Shown here one piece after another: positions 52,177 to 60,496 of a stretch of DNA of 64,000 bases. Position 1 is the first letter of the stretch. Each line of letters opens with the position of its first letter. The DNA is from Bog-950 sp964631835 (GTDB lineage: Bacteria > Bacteroidota > Bacteroidia > Chitinophagales > LD1), in contig CAZWAD010000001.1 in NCBI GenBank assembly GCA_964631835.1, positions 310,001 to 374,000 of the forward strand, in the 5' to 3' direction. Below the pieces are notes generated by a model. That model was not told where the DNA came from and did no database searches. It saw nothing but the letters and a program-made list of their open reading frames with translations. The position numbers and the translations under genes were made by a program.

Positions 52177-53361
52177 ATGCCCAGCAGAAAACTACCCACC
52201 ACCCACACCACGCGCTTGAAAGCATTGAAAACCGCCAAAAGCCGGAAAGACGCGGTGCCGCCACCCCTTATTATTCCGCTTACTGCGCCAACCATCACCA
52301 GGCTCGACCTGTTTTACCCGGCCTTTAAGCTGAAGGTGGAAGCCATGGAGGCCGCGCTGAATGCGCAAACAGCAGCCACCGAGCTGGTGAAAACCAACAA
52401 GCGTTTGGCCGAATTGTATATCAGCCATTTTTACCAGGCGTTTCAAAACGCCATAGCGCGCGGTGAGATGGCCGCATCGGTACGCACATTATACGGGCTG
52501 GATGCGAATGACGGCTCGGCACCGGTGTTTAATACCGAAGACGATATTGATTTTTGGGGCGACAAAGCGGCTATCGGTGAAGCTGCGCGCATTGCTGCCG
52601 GTGGAACAGCCATTGCCCTGCCCGCCATTGCGCAGGTAACTACCGCGGTAACCAATTTTACTACTGCTAACAACGCACAGGGAAATGCCAAAGAAGCTTA
52701 CGATATGGCGCAGGAGGCGGTGGAAGCCGACCTGGCGGAAGCCGACAAGCTGATATTAAAAATGTGGAACGAAATTGAAGCGGCTTTCGACACCGGTGAT
52801 GCACCCAGCAAAAGGCGCAAAGCGCGCGAGTGGGGCGTAACGTATTTGATTGCCGTAGGCGAAAACCCCGACCCTGCTGAGTTTTCGTTTATGGGAACCG
52901 TAACCGATGGCAATGGCAACCCTATTGAAGATGCGGCAGTGGAGGTGCAGCAAACCGGTGAAATTGTGCTGACCAATGCACAGGGTAAATATTTTATCCC
53001 GCTGCAGCCACCAGGTAACTACACACTCAATTATCATAAAGCCGGGCATGTGGACCAGCAGCGCACTAACCAAACCGCAGCACCGGGTATTATCACCGAA
53101 ATAAATGTCATCCTGCTTGCCTTTGGCGCGGTAAGCGGTGCGCTGACCAACACCGGTATACCGGCAGCCGGTTCAGTCACTATCAACGGCACCGGCCTTA
53201 CTATCAATACCGGTGGCGATGGGCTCTTTAACTTCACCGAAGTGGAACCGGGCGACTATGTGGTAAGCGCATTCCTAAACAGCAACCCCGCTAATATTAA
53301 AACTCAGAATGTAACCGTTATTTCAGGCGGAAGTGTGGTGGTGAATTTTAGTTTTCCGTAA
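52177..53361 (+). CDS. protein with helical N-terminus and two carboxypeptidase-regulatory-like domains
   Basis: 394 aa. No signal peptide: the start MPSRKLPTTHTTRLKALK is basic and the first 230 residues are mainly helical (VEAMEAALNAQTAATELV, NNAQGNAKEAYDMAQEA). Then two carboxypeptidase-regulatory-like beta domains: FMGTVTDGNGNPIEDAAVEV ... GKYFIPLQPPGNYTL (about 235-295) and AVSGALTNTGIPAAGSVTI ... FTEVEPGDYVVSAF (about 310-390). Such domains are usually extracytoplasmic, so the lack of a signal is odd. Directly downstream of the repeat protein; a terminator follows. Function unknown. Confidence 0.75.
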   Translation: MPSRKLPTTHTTRLKALKTAKSRKDAVPPPLIIPLTAPTITRLDLFYPAFKLKVEAMEAALNAQTAATELVKTNKRLAELYISHFYQAFQNAIARGEMAASVRTLYGLDANDGSAPVFNTEDDIDFWGDKAAIGEAARIAAGGTAIALPAIAQVTTAVTNFTTANNAQGNAKEAYDMAQEAVEADLAEADKLILKMWNEIEAAFDTGDAPSKRRKAREWGVTYLIAVGENPDPAEFSFMGTVTDGNGNPIEDAAVEVQQTGEIVLTNAQGKYFIPLQPPGNYTLNYHKAGHVDQQRTNQTAAPGIITEINVILLAFGAVSGALTNTGIPAAGSVTINGTGLTINTGGDGLFNFTEVEPGDYVVSAFLNSNPANIKTQNVTVISGGSVVVNFSFP

Positions 53362-53390
53362 ATCCCATTTGAAAATACAAGAGAAAGAGA

Positions 53391-53413
53391 CCCCGCGGGA
53401 GCGGGGTTTTTTT
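53391..53413 (+). terminator. Rho-independent terminator
   Basis: CCCCGC (53391-53396), loop GGGA, GCGGGG (53401-53406), then seven T (53407-53413). 29 bp after the stop at 53361; ends the repeat-protein operon. Confidence 0.88.
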
Positions 53414-53431
53414 GTTGGGTTGAACAGAAAT

Positions 53432-53607
53432 TGTCATTGCGAGGAAGTCCGGCTTTGCGGACTGACGAAGCAAATGAAGCGAAGCGGAATTCATGAATAC
53501 CTATAAAAAAAACATACAAGCATGAATAAACTTCTGCTTTGTTATTTTCAAAAGGCAAATTGGAAGGTTGCTTCGCCCCGCTCAGAGCAGCGGGTCTCGC
53601 AATGACA
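53432..53607. repeat. palindromic element with 12-bp terminal inverted repeats
   Basis: TGTCATTGCGAG (53432-53443) and its exact reverse complement (53596-53607) bound 176 bp with no gene. The inside has further short complementary words (CCGGCTTTGCGGAC; GCTTCGCCCCGC). The end sequence is of a type widely dispersed in bacterial genomes. It looks like a non-coding MITE- or REP-like unit placed between two copies of the same terminator. Confidence 0.7.
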
Positions 53608-53623
53608 TGTTTTATTTAGAGAA

Positions 53624-53645
53624 CCCCGCAGGAGCGGGGTTTTTT
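53624..53645 (+). terminator. second copy of the GC-rich terminator
   Basis: CCCCGC (53624-53629), AGGA loop, GCGGGG (53634-53639), six T. Almost the same as the terminator at 53391-53413, with one loop change. No plus-strand gene ends here, so it is a duplicate. Confidence 0.75.
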
Positions 53646-53653
53646 GCGCATCA

Positions 53654-55210
53654 TCATTCCGCTTTCGTCAGCTTACTTACCGCAATCTGCCTTTGCCCGT
53701 CTTGAAGGGCAACCGTATAAACTCCTGCTGCCAACTGTTTTACACTTACATCCTGCCTGCTGCTGTAGCGCGGCACTTCAAAATCAATTACTACTCTGCC
53801 GCTTACATCCGTCACCCGACACCGGACACCCGTCCATTTCTCCCACTCCACCCAATTATAATCAAACCTCACCATGTCACTTGCGGGGTTAGGGTAAACT
53901 TTAAGCCAGGGTGTTTGAGTGTAAATTGGTTTTATGGCATTGTAAATGGTATCACAAGCACTATTGAGTAAGCGACCGAGGCGGTAGTTGGGGTAATAGG
54001 GCATACTTCCTCTCCAAAATTTCGGCAAAACAACATCGCGCATACCAAACTGGCAGCTATCACCTTTGCCATCAGGGTTATGAATGGTACATAGAAATCT
54101 ATTTCCGTTAAATGGACCTATGTAAATATTTCCATCCGGCCCCGTTTGAGAAAAACAAAACAAAAATATTCCTGAACCGGCATTAGGAACGGTGTCAATA
54201 AAATAATCTAAGGTGCCAACAGTATCTCTTGTAAAGTCTGGGTTAGCATCCCATAAATCATATTGTAAAACTTTCCGGGTATGGCAAGAATAGATAAACC
54301 GGTTATTTGGTGAAAAACAAATACTCATCATCCAATTGATACCTTGGTTGAATGCTGAATCATACGTCAATGCGGGAGGAAGATTTTGAATAAAATTGAA
54401 ATTGCCGTTGCATCGGTCAAAGTCAAAAATGTTTATACCTCCTGAACCCGAGCAAGCATATTTGGTTCCATCTAAAGAAAATACAGCATATCTTCCTACT
54501 GCATCAACCATTGTATCCCCACCGCATTGTTTACCGTAATATTGAATAGTATCCGGGGTTACAAAAAACAAATGAACACAATTGGAATTTTTTCCGACAT
54601 AGGAGACCCACCAATCCCTACCGTTTCCATGTTTACAAGAAGCTAAATTCCCGTCTTGGGGTAAATTATTCAAGTCCGTAAGCAAAACATTTTTTTTCGC
54701 AAGTTTCATAGAATAATCGCTATTCACTAAAAGCTCTGAGTAACATAAGCTGTCAACAAATGAAATAGAACCATCATCACTCGCTAATTGGTGAAAAATG
54801 TAATACACTGAATCGTTATCAGGTACTGGGATAAAATGCATACTTTGAATCAAGGGGTAACCAACATTACTTTGAGCAGTTGAATACCAAAATTCCCATG
54901 CTGTTCCATAATTTAGACTATCTCCATTTTCAATAATTACATTATTAGTATCCATCACCCAAAACCCATTGGAGTGCGATAAAAAGTTTCCGTTGGCATC
55001 ACTCAAACTTATTATAGCTGCATTATAAGCTGAGTTTCTCCAGTGGGGTTCAAGTCTTAAACTATCCATAAATTCCATATCACCATTTCCAAACCAGCCC
55101 TGGTTCTGAAATGCCGGGTATATGCCCCATACCCAATAATTATCATACTTCTGCGCATTTAATACAGAAACAGAACAAAATGCGGCTAATAGAATACTGT
55201 GAATCTTCAT
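53654..55210 (-). CDS. secreted protein with type IX sorting domain
   Basis: 518 aa from ATG 55210, chosen for the signal peptide MKIHSILLAAFCSVSVLNAQ and because the ATG overlaps the upstream stop as ATGA. The long middle (residues 25-430) is beta-propeller-like, with repeated blade-type segments (YAVFSLDGTKYACSGSGGIN, FSPNNRFIYSCHTRKVLQYD, FSQTGPDGNIYIGPF). C-terminal type A sorting domain from about 440 (LKVYPNPASDMVRFDY ... VKQLAAGVYTVALQDGQ). Exported to the cell surface. Adhesion or binding is a guess; function unknown. Confidence 0.83.
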   Translation of the reverse strand: MKIHSILLAAFCSVSVLNAQKYDNYWVWGIYPAFQNQGWFGNGDMEFMDSLRLEPHWRNSAYNAAIISLSDANGNFLSHSNGFWVMDTNNVIIENGDSLNYGTAWEFWYSTAQSNVGYPLIQSMHFIPVPDNDSVYYIFHQLASDDGSISFVDSLCYSELLVNSDYSMKLAKKNVLLTDLNNLPQDGNLASCKHGNGRDWWVSYVGKNSNCVHLFFVTPDTIQYYGKQCGGDTMVDAVGRYAVFSLDGTKYACSGSGGINIFDFDRCNGNFNFIQNLPPALTYDSAFNQGINWMMSICFSPNNRFIYSCHTRKVLQYDLWDANPDFTRDTVGTLDYFIDTVPNAGSGIFLFCFSQTGPDGNIYIGPFNGNRFLCTIHNPDGKGDSCQFGMRDVVLPKFWRGSMPYYPNYRLGRLLNSACDTIYNAIKPIYTQTPWLKVYPNPASDMVRFDYNWVEWEKWTGVRCRVTDVSGRVVIDFEVPRYSSRQDVSVKQLAAGVYTVALQDGQRQIAVSKLTKAE

Positions 55211-55698
55211 CTTGCAATTTTTAAGGACAGCACAGCCACTATTTTTTCCCCGCGACTGATTCTGCAACTGTAACTTCCCGCGGGAAGATTTTGCACATCA
55301 AGTTTTCGGGTATTCGCATTTAGGAAATGAACAGGCACAGTCATTTTTATTCCTTGGGCATTTATTACTTCTATTTCTTCGTTATCAAATTTTCCTGCAG
55401 TGATATGGATGATTTTCTCTCGGGCAGTGAGGGAATAAAGCACATAGAAAGTATCATTTAATTCAGGAATCGCATCGTCAATCATTTCGGGCATGCAGGC
55501 TCCCCAAATAATGGAGTCGTTCGGGACGGAAGTATCTTTAGGCGCTAAAATGCTGCTTTTGGAAACCCAAACCGAATAATCGGGTGCTCCGTTAACAAGC
55601 GGAAAAAACTTTCCGTCACACTCTAAATAAACGATTTGCTGAGCATCAGTTTTGAAAGAGAGGTGAAGTAAAAAAGCAAACAACAGAAATGAGCGCAT
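55207..55698 (-). CDS. small secreted protein with sorting-domain-like end
   Basis: 163 aa. Signal peptide MRSFLLFAFLLHLSFKTDAQ. The C-terminal 70 residues (KIIHITAGKFDNEEIEVINA ... QNLPAGSYSCRISRGEKIV) look like a type IX sorting domain without the YPNP start. The stop overlaps the start of the propeller-like gene by 4 bp, so both are made together and may work as partners at the surface. Two cysteines in the first half (LECDGKF, GACMPEM). Not otherwise recognised. Confidence 0.75.
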   Translation of the reverse strand: MRSFLLFAFLLHLSFKTDAQQIVYLECDGKFFPLVNGAPDYSVWVSKSSILAPKDTSVPNDSIIWGACMPEMIDDAIPELNDTFYVLYSLTAREKIIHITAGKFDNEEIEVINAQGIKMTVPVHFLNANTRKLDVQNLPAGSYSCRISRGEKIVAVLSLKIAR

Positions 55699-55770
55699 AC
55701 AGTAAAAGTAAAAATTACCTCGGGGTCTTATGTTTAAGAATTAATCCCTTCCAAATAATACTTTCGCGCC

Positions 55771-56604
55771 ATGAACCGAACCCAAATCATAGTTGTTTCT
55801 TCGGCTGTTGCGCTATGCCTCGGCATTTATCTTTTTGCCCCCACCAAAAAACCTAAGGGTAAAGAAACAGCGGATAGCGGACACGCCACACCCCCTCAGC
55901 AACCTACAGCAGAAGCACTCGATATTGAGGAATACATTGCTGAAATAAATTCAAAAATTGAGGATAAGGCAGTGCGGGAGAAAGTTGAACAACTCATTCA
56001 ATCAAACAACTACAAAGAGTTGCTTGCGGAATATCAGAAACTTGACAAACCGCTAGCGCGGGCATATTATGCCGTTAAGCTGGCCGGGCAGGAAAAAACA
56101 GTCCAGTCGTTTGTTAATGCAGGCGATTACAATTCCATATTAATTCAAACCGCGCCTGATGAAAAGGCAAGAAATTTTCTGAGCGCAAATGCAGTTTCAT
56201 GTTATGAAAAAGCGGTTGAGCTGGATTCGGCTAATACCAATAACCGCATCCGCCTGGCAGGGGCTTACATGGAAAGCGGAGGACCGCCCATGCAGGGAGT
56301 TTCCATATTGCTGGATATTGTAAAGAAAGATTCGGCAAATGTTGATGCCTTGCTCATGCTGGGCAAATTCGGCATTGTTTCCGGGCAGTACGACAAAGCC
56401 ATAGCCCGCTTGGAAAAAATTTTATATTTGCGCCCTCAAAATCAGGAGGCTTTAGTGCTGCTGTCGGAAGCATACATCCGCCAAGGCAATAAAACCAAAG
56501 CCATTGAAATGCTGGAGAGATACAAGAAAACCCTTGCGAATCCGGCCGAGAGAAAAGAAGTTGACGATTATATTAAAAACATAAACAGCCAAACGGCCAA
56601 TTAA
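55771..56604 (+). CDS. membrane-anchored TPR protein
   Basis: 277 aa. An N-terminal membrane helix (TQIIVVSSAVALCLGIYLFA, residues 4-23) followed by a Lys/Pro-rich spacer; no cleavage site is obvious, so it is probably an anchor facing the periplasm. TPR-like repeats fill the rest: FLSANAVSCYEKAVELDSAN, ALLMLGKFGIVSGQYDKAIA and LVLLSEAYIRQGNKTKAIEM. Placed before the COX24-like gene and rng. Confidence 0.82.
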   Translation: MNRTQIIVVSSAVALCLGIYLFAPTKKPKGKETADSGHATPPQQPTAEALDIEEYIAEINSKIEDKAVREKVEQLIQSNNYKELLAEYQKLDKPLARAYYAVKLAGQEKTVQSFVNAGDYNSILIQTAPDEKARNFLSANAVSCYEKAVELDSANTNNRIRLAGAYMESGGPPMQGVSILLDIVKKDSANVDALLMLGKFGIVSGQYDKAIARLEKILYLRPQNQEALVLLSEAYIRQGNKTKAIEMLERYKKTLANPAERKEVDDYIKNINSQTAN

Positions 56605-56622
56605 AAAACTAAAACACAAGCT

Positions 56623-56712
56623 ATGCCTTGCGGAAGAAAAAGAAAACGTCATAAAATTGCGACTCACAAACGCAAAAAAAGACTAAGAAAAAACCGTCAT
56701 AAGAAGAAGTAA
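56623..56712 (+). CDS. AURKAIP1/COX24-like basic ribosomal small protein
   Basis: 29 aa, ATG 56623 to TAA 56710-56712. It begins MPCGRKRKRHKIATHKRKK and ends RKNRHKKK, with about 60 percent Lys, Arg and His, the pattern of the AURKAIP1/COX24 family, related to mitochondrial mS38 and the bacterial bS22-type small-subunit proteins. It likely binds rRNA. Gene finders often miss it because of its size. It sits 18 bp after the TPR gene and 134 bp before rng, a placement seen in Bacteroidota. Confidence 0.85.
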   Translation: MPCGRKRKRHKIATHKRKKRLRKNRHKKK

Positions 56713-56723
56713 TTCCTGGCGTT

Positions 56724-56755
56724 GATGTGCAGGTGCCTTCACTCACCGGCACATC
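56724..56755. promoter_or_regulatory. stem-loop in the rng leader
   Basis: GATGTGC-a-GGTG (56724-56735) pairs with CACC-g-GCACATC (56744-56755) around an 8-nt loop; a second small palindrome CCCGAT-TT-ATCGGG lies at 56817-56830, 16 bp before rng. RNase E/G genes are often regulated by cutting of their own leader, so these may be control elements, or the first may be a terminator for the upstream genes. Confidence 0.5.
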
Positions 56756-56846
56756 GTTACACGCTTTTCACTTTCCCTTCCTTTATCGGGCAATTGCCTA
56801 ACCGATTTTAAAACACCCCGATTTATCGGGTCTAAACCTTTTTATT

Positions 56847-58397
56847 TTGAACAAAGAACTCATCCTCAATTCTACTCCCGAAGGGATTGACATTGCCCTT
56901 CTGGAAGATAAACACCTCACGGAGCTTCACCAGGAACGCGGCACAAACAAATTTACAGTAGGTGATATTTTTCTCGGCAGAATCAAAAAAGTAATGCCGG
57001 GACTAAACGCAGCTTTCATTGAAGTTGGTCATGAAAAAGACGCCTTTTTACATTACACCGACTTAAGCCCTAACATCCGCTCAGTAATGAAATTTACCGG
57101 GCAGTGTGTGGCGGGAAACCTTTCGCCCGAGCAAATGCTCAACAATTTCGAAATTCAAAAGCAGATTGTAAAAACCGGAAACGTAAAAGAAGTTCTGCAA
57201 AGTAAATCGCATTTGCTTGTGCAGATTTTGAAAGAACCTATTTCAACTAAAGGTCCAAGACTAACCTGCGAAATTTCATTGGCAGGAAGGTTTCTGGTGT
57301 TGGTTCCCTTTGATGATTCGGTAGGGGTTTCCAAAAAAATTGATTCGGCAGAAGAAAGAAAGCGCCTTAAAGTTTTGGTGGAAAGCCTGAAGCCCAGAAA
57401 CTTCGGAGTGATTGTCCGCACTGTAGCAGCCGGAAAAAATGCGGCTGAACTCCACCAGGATTTATTGTCGCTTCAGGAAAAGTGGCAGTTAATGATGCGT
57501 AACCTGAAAGGAGCAACACCTGTTGCCAAAGTGTTGAGCGAAATGAACAAGACCACCGGAATTCTCCGCGACCTCCTTTCTCCGCAATTCAACAAGATAG
57601 TTACAAATGATGTAAAGCTGGCGAAAGAAGTTGAAGATTACATTGGCAGAATTGCTCCCGAGAAAAAAGATATTGTTCAGCGGTACACGGGTAGCGTTCC
57701 CATCTTCGACCAGTTCGGCATTACTAAACAAATCAAAGCCTCGTTCGGCAAAACGGTGAACATGCCTAACGGCAGTTACATCATCATCGAAAAAACAGAA
57801 GCGCTGCATGTTATTGATGTAAACAGCGGGCATCGGAACACCATGGATGGCAACCAGGAAACCAACGCACTGAAAGTAAACCTGGAAGCTGCCGAAGAAA
57901 TAGGAAGACAACTTCGCCTGCGCGACCTCGGGGGAATTATCGTGATTGACTTTATTGACATGAAGAATCAGGAGAACAAGAGGGCGTTGCAGCAAAAGAT
58001 GAAGGAGGTGATGGACAGCGACCGCGCTACCCATACCATTCTACCGCTTTCGAAGTTCAACATCATGCAGATTACCCGCGAGCGTGTGCGTCCTGAGATA
58101 AATATTGTAACAGCAGAATCATGCCCGACCTGCGGAGGAAGCGGACAGATTACCGCTTCATTACTGCTGGTTGATGAAATTGAAAATGACTTGGCGCATC
58201 TGCTGAACACCCATACCAAACTCAAACTATACTGCCACCCGATTATCGGTGCTTACCTGCGTAAAGGATTTCCTTCGCTGCGCACCAAGTGGTTTTTTAA
58301 ATACAAGAAGTGGCTGTCAATTAACCCGAACGAAAACCTCGGGATTACCGACTACAAGTTTTTTGATGATAACGATGAGGAAATTAAGATTGATTGA
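56847..58397 (+). CDS. rng: ribonuclease E/G family endoribonuclease
   Basis: 516 aa. TTG start at 56847 is accepted because MNKELILNSTPEGIDIAL is the usual N-terminus and no ATG or GTG precedes the S1-like domain (FTVGDIFLGRIKKVMPGLNA, about residues 37-56). The catalytic core has HVIDVNSGHR and GGIIVIDFIDM with the magnesium-binding aspartates, and the Zn-link ESCPTCGGSGQI. Short form without the RNase E scaffold tail. Processes rRNA 5' ends and decays mRNA; cytoplasmic. Confidence 0.95.
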   Translation: MNKELILNSTPEGIDIALLEDKHLTELHQERGTNKFTVGDIFLGRIKKVMPGLNAAFIEVGHEKDAFLHYTDLSPNIRSVMKFTGQCVAGNLSPEQMLNNFEIQKQIVKTGNVKEVLQSKSHLLVQILKEPISTKGPRLTCEISLAGRFLVLVPFDDSVGVSKKIDSAEERKRLKVLVESLKPRNFGVIVRTVAAGKNAAELHQDLLSLQEKWQLMMRNLKGATPVAKVLSEMNKTTGILRDLLSPQFNKIVTNDVKLAKEVEDYIGRIAPEKKDIVQRYTGSVPIFDQFGITKQIKASFGKTVNMPNGSYIIIEKTEALHVIDVNSGHRNTMDGNQETNALKVNLEAAEEIGRQLRLRDLGGIIVIDFIDMKNQENKRALQQKMKEVMDSDRATHTILPLSKFNIMQITRERVRPEINIVTAESCPTCGGSGQITASLLLVDEIENDLAHLLNTHTKLKLYCHPIIGAYLRKGFPSLRTKWFFKYKKWLSINPNENLGITDYKFFDDNDEEIKID

Positions 58398-58426
58398 GGA
58401 TTAAAGTGCGAGGCGGTATTCATAAG

Positions 58427-58483
58427 TTGCCGTTGGCTTAAGCCCACGGCAATGAAAGGCAGATAATTTGGGCTTTAGCCCAA
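58427..58483. repeat. two REP-like palindromes
   Basis: TTGCCGT-t-GGCTT/AAGCC-c-ACGGCAA (58427-58452) and TTGGGCT-TT-AGCCCAA (58468-58483), between the convergent rng and rlpA genes. Probably dispersed palindromic units that also act as bidirectional terminators. Confidence 0.65.
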
Positions 58484-58504
58484 TGGCGAATGAGATAAGA
58501 TGGA

Positions 58505-59185
58505 TTAGTCTGCCTCTTTCATATCAACGATAAAAGCCCCCGGGTAGAAAGGCATAATCTTATCTAAATAGCCGAAAGCATCGCTGCGGTTTTCGAACGA
58601 ACCGACCATAACCCTGTATCTCACACTTCCATTCTTACTCTTTGTAAATACATAAACTCGTTTATCAAGTTCTCGTTTCATTCGTTCGGTGAGGCGGGCC
58701 ACATTTTCCTTGCTTGAAAAAACCCCAACCTGAATACTGTAGCCGTTTAATGAAGAGCTTGGAGAGTCAACCACTGCAACAATGTTTGCTGTGTCTGTTG
58801 GTTCCTCAATTGTATCATTGAGCACTTCTATTTTCACTTTGGTAACACCCGCTCTTACAAAGTCAAGTTCGCGGGCTGCGGCTTTGCTCAGGTCAATGAT
58901 TCTTCCTTTGGCAAAAGGTCCGCGATCGTTGACTTTTACTATCACCGTTTTTTCATTAGCCAGGTTGGTGACTTTCACTGCTGTTCCAAAAGGGAGAGTT
59001 CTATGCGCACAGGTCATCTTCTTCTGCCGGAATTTTTCACCGCTCGAAGTTTTTCTTCCTTCAAACTTGTCGTGGTAAAACGAGGCATAACCTACCTTCT
59101 TGTAATCGTCCTGAGCAGGTAATGGAGATACGCTTACAAGAGCGAACAATAACAGTATGTTCCGGCAGCTCCTCATGGGGCTCAA
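58505..59185 (-). CDS. rlpA: RlpA-type septal lytic transglycosylase with SPOR domain
   Basis: 226 aa (ATG 59185, or 59176 as MRSCRN). Signal peptide with NILLLFALVSVSPLPAQ. Double-psi beta-barrel with the RlpA pattern GYASFYHDKFEGRKTSSGEK, CAHRTLPFGTAVKVTNL and the catalytic-region VNDRGPFAKGRIIDLSKAAA (about residues 32-120). SPOR domain at the C-terminus (SIQVGVFSSKENVARLTERM, VMVGSFENRSDAFGYL), which binds denuded glycan at the division septum. Cleaves or handles glycan strands during cell separation. Periplasmic or outer-membrane associated. Confidence 0.92.
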   Translation of the reverse strand: MSPMRSCRNILLLFALVSVSPLPAQDDYKKVGYASFYHDKFEGRKTSSGEKFRQKKMTCAHRTLPFGTAVKVTNLANEKTVIVKVNDRGPFAKGRIIDLSKAAARELDFVRAGVTKVKIEVLNDTIEEPTDTANIVAVVDSPSSSLNGYSIQVGVFSSKENVARLTERMKRELDKRVYVFTKSKNGSVRYRVMVGSFENRSDAFGYLDKIMPFYPGAFIVDMKEAD

Positions 59186-59230
59186 ATGAGTTTACGATAA
59201 AGTTAGGGTATTAGCTGTTGCCGGAGGCTA

Positions 59231-60496
59231 TCAGATATTCATCATTTGCACAAAGCGCCACACTTCTTCAAACTTATTATACAACGGAACCGGAGCCACT
59301 CTTATTACATCCGGTTCGCGCCAGTCGGCAACAACTCCGGCTTTTGTAAGCTTTTTGAAGAGTTTTCTGCCATTTCCGGCAGTTTTTAATGAAAGCTGGC
59401 AGCCGCGCTGGCTTGTGGATGGAGGTGTGAGGATTGAAATTGCTAATTGCTGATTGCCAATTGCAGATTGTAAAAGCCAATGTAAATACCCGGTAAGTAA
59501 CTTGCTTTTCTTTCGCAAAGCTTTCATTCCTGCTTTGTCAAAAATTTCAAGTGATGCTTTATGGGCAGCCATGCTTAAAACAGGGGCGTTGCTTATTTGC
59601 CATCCTTTTGCACCGGGTTGAGGAGTAAAATGTTTGGGCATTTTGAAGCGCGTGCTTTCATCATTCCCCCACCAGCCGGCTAAACGGGGAAGTGAAAAGT
59701 TACTTGCGTGGCGCTCATGCACGAACACACCGCTTACTCCCCCGGGGCCGGAGTTGAGATATTTATATGAACACCAGGTAGCGAAATCAATATCCCAATC
59801 ATGCATTTTCAACTCAACATTACCAATGGCGTGAGCAAGGTCAACTCCAAAGGTTATTCCATGTTTACGGCAAGCCGCACTCATTTTATCCATTTCAAAA
59901 AGCTGACCAGTGTAGTAGTTCACTGCACTCCACATAACTAAAGCGAGTTCGTCTTTGTAGGTTTCAATATTTGAAATGATGTCTTCCGTCCGCAGGGTTT
60001 CTTCTCCTGTTCGAGGAGTTACTTCGATAATACATTCATCAGTGTTTAATCCGTGAAGCTTTATTTGCTGCTCAATGGCGTAATAATCTGAAGGAAACTC
60101 ATTGGCCTGAACAAGGATTTTGTTCCGCTTTCCCTCGGGACTATAAAAAGAAATAAGAAGAAGATTGAGATTAACGGTAAGTGAATTCATCACCACCACT
60201 TCATTCTCTTTTGCTCCAACAAGTTTTGAAATTGACTTGGCAAAAAAATGGTGATAATACAACCAGGGGTTGCGTGCTTGAAAATGTCCTTCCACTCCAT
60301 ACTTTTCCCAGTCTTCCAGTTCAATTTTTAAATGTTTCTCAACCGACTTGGGCTGAAGTCCGAGCGAGTTGCCGCAGAAATAAATTACTTCCTTTCCGTT
60401 GTGCTTCGGTACGTGGAACAGTTTGCGGTAGTCTTTCAGCGGGTCGTTACGGTCGAGTTCGCGGGCGAAGGTGAGAGAGTTCTCAAATTTCATCAC
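59231..60496 (-). CDS. kynU: kynureninase
   Basis: 421 aa PLP enzyme. Family landmarks: IYFCGNSLGLQPKSVEKHL, MNSLTVNLNLLLISFY, WSAVNYYTGQLFEMD, FGVDLAHAIGNVELKMHDW and the PLP-lysine in WCSYKYLNSGPGGVSG, then RLAGWWGNDESTRF. Cleaves kynurenine or 3-hydroxykynurenine to anthranilate or 3-hydroxyanthranilate plus alanine. A low-complexity insert (QSAIGNQQLAISI) near residue 350 is encoded by a repeat of GCAATT-like words. Overlaps the ACMSD gene by 4 bp, so both act in one pathway. Confidence 0.95.
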   Translation of the reverse strand: MMKFENSLTFARELDRNDPLKDYRKLFHVPKHNGKEVIYFCGNSLGLQPKSVEKHLKIELEDWEKYGVEGHFQARNPWLYYHHFFAKSISKLVGAKENEVVVMNSLTVNLNLLLISFYSPEGKRNKILVQANEFPSDYYAIEQQIKLHGLNTDECIIEVTPRTGEETLRTEDIISNIETYKDELALVMWSAVNYYTGQLFEMDKMSAACRKHGITFGVDLAHAIGNVELKMHDWDIDFATWCSYKYLNSGPGGVSGVFVHERHASNFSLPRLAGWWGNDESTRFKMPKHFTPQPGAKGWQISNAPVLSMAAHKASLEIFDKAGMKALRKKSKLLTGYLHWLLQSAIGNQQLAISILTPPSTSQRGCQLSLKTAGNGRKLFKKLTKAGVVADWREPDVIRVAPVPLYNKFEEVWRFVQMMNI

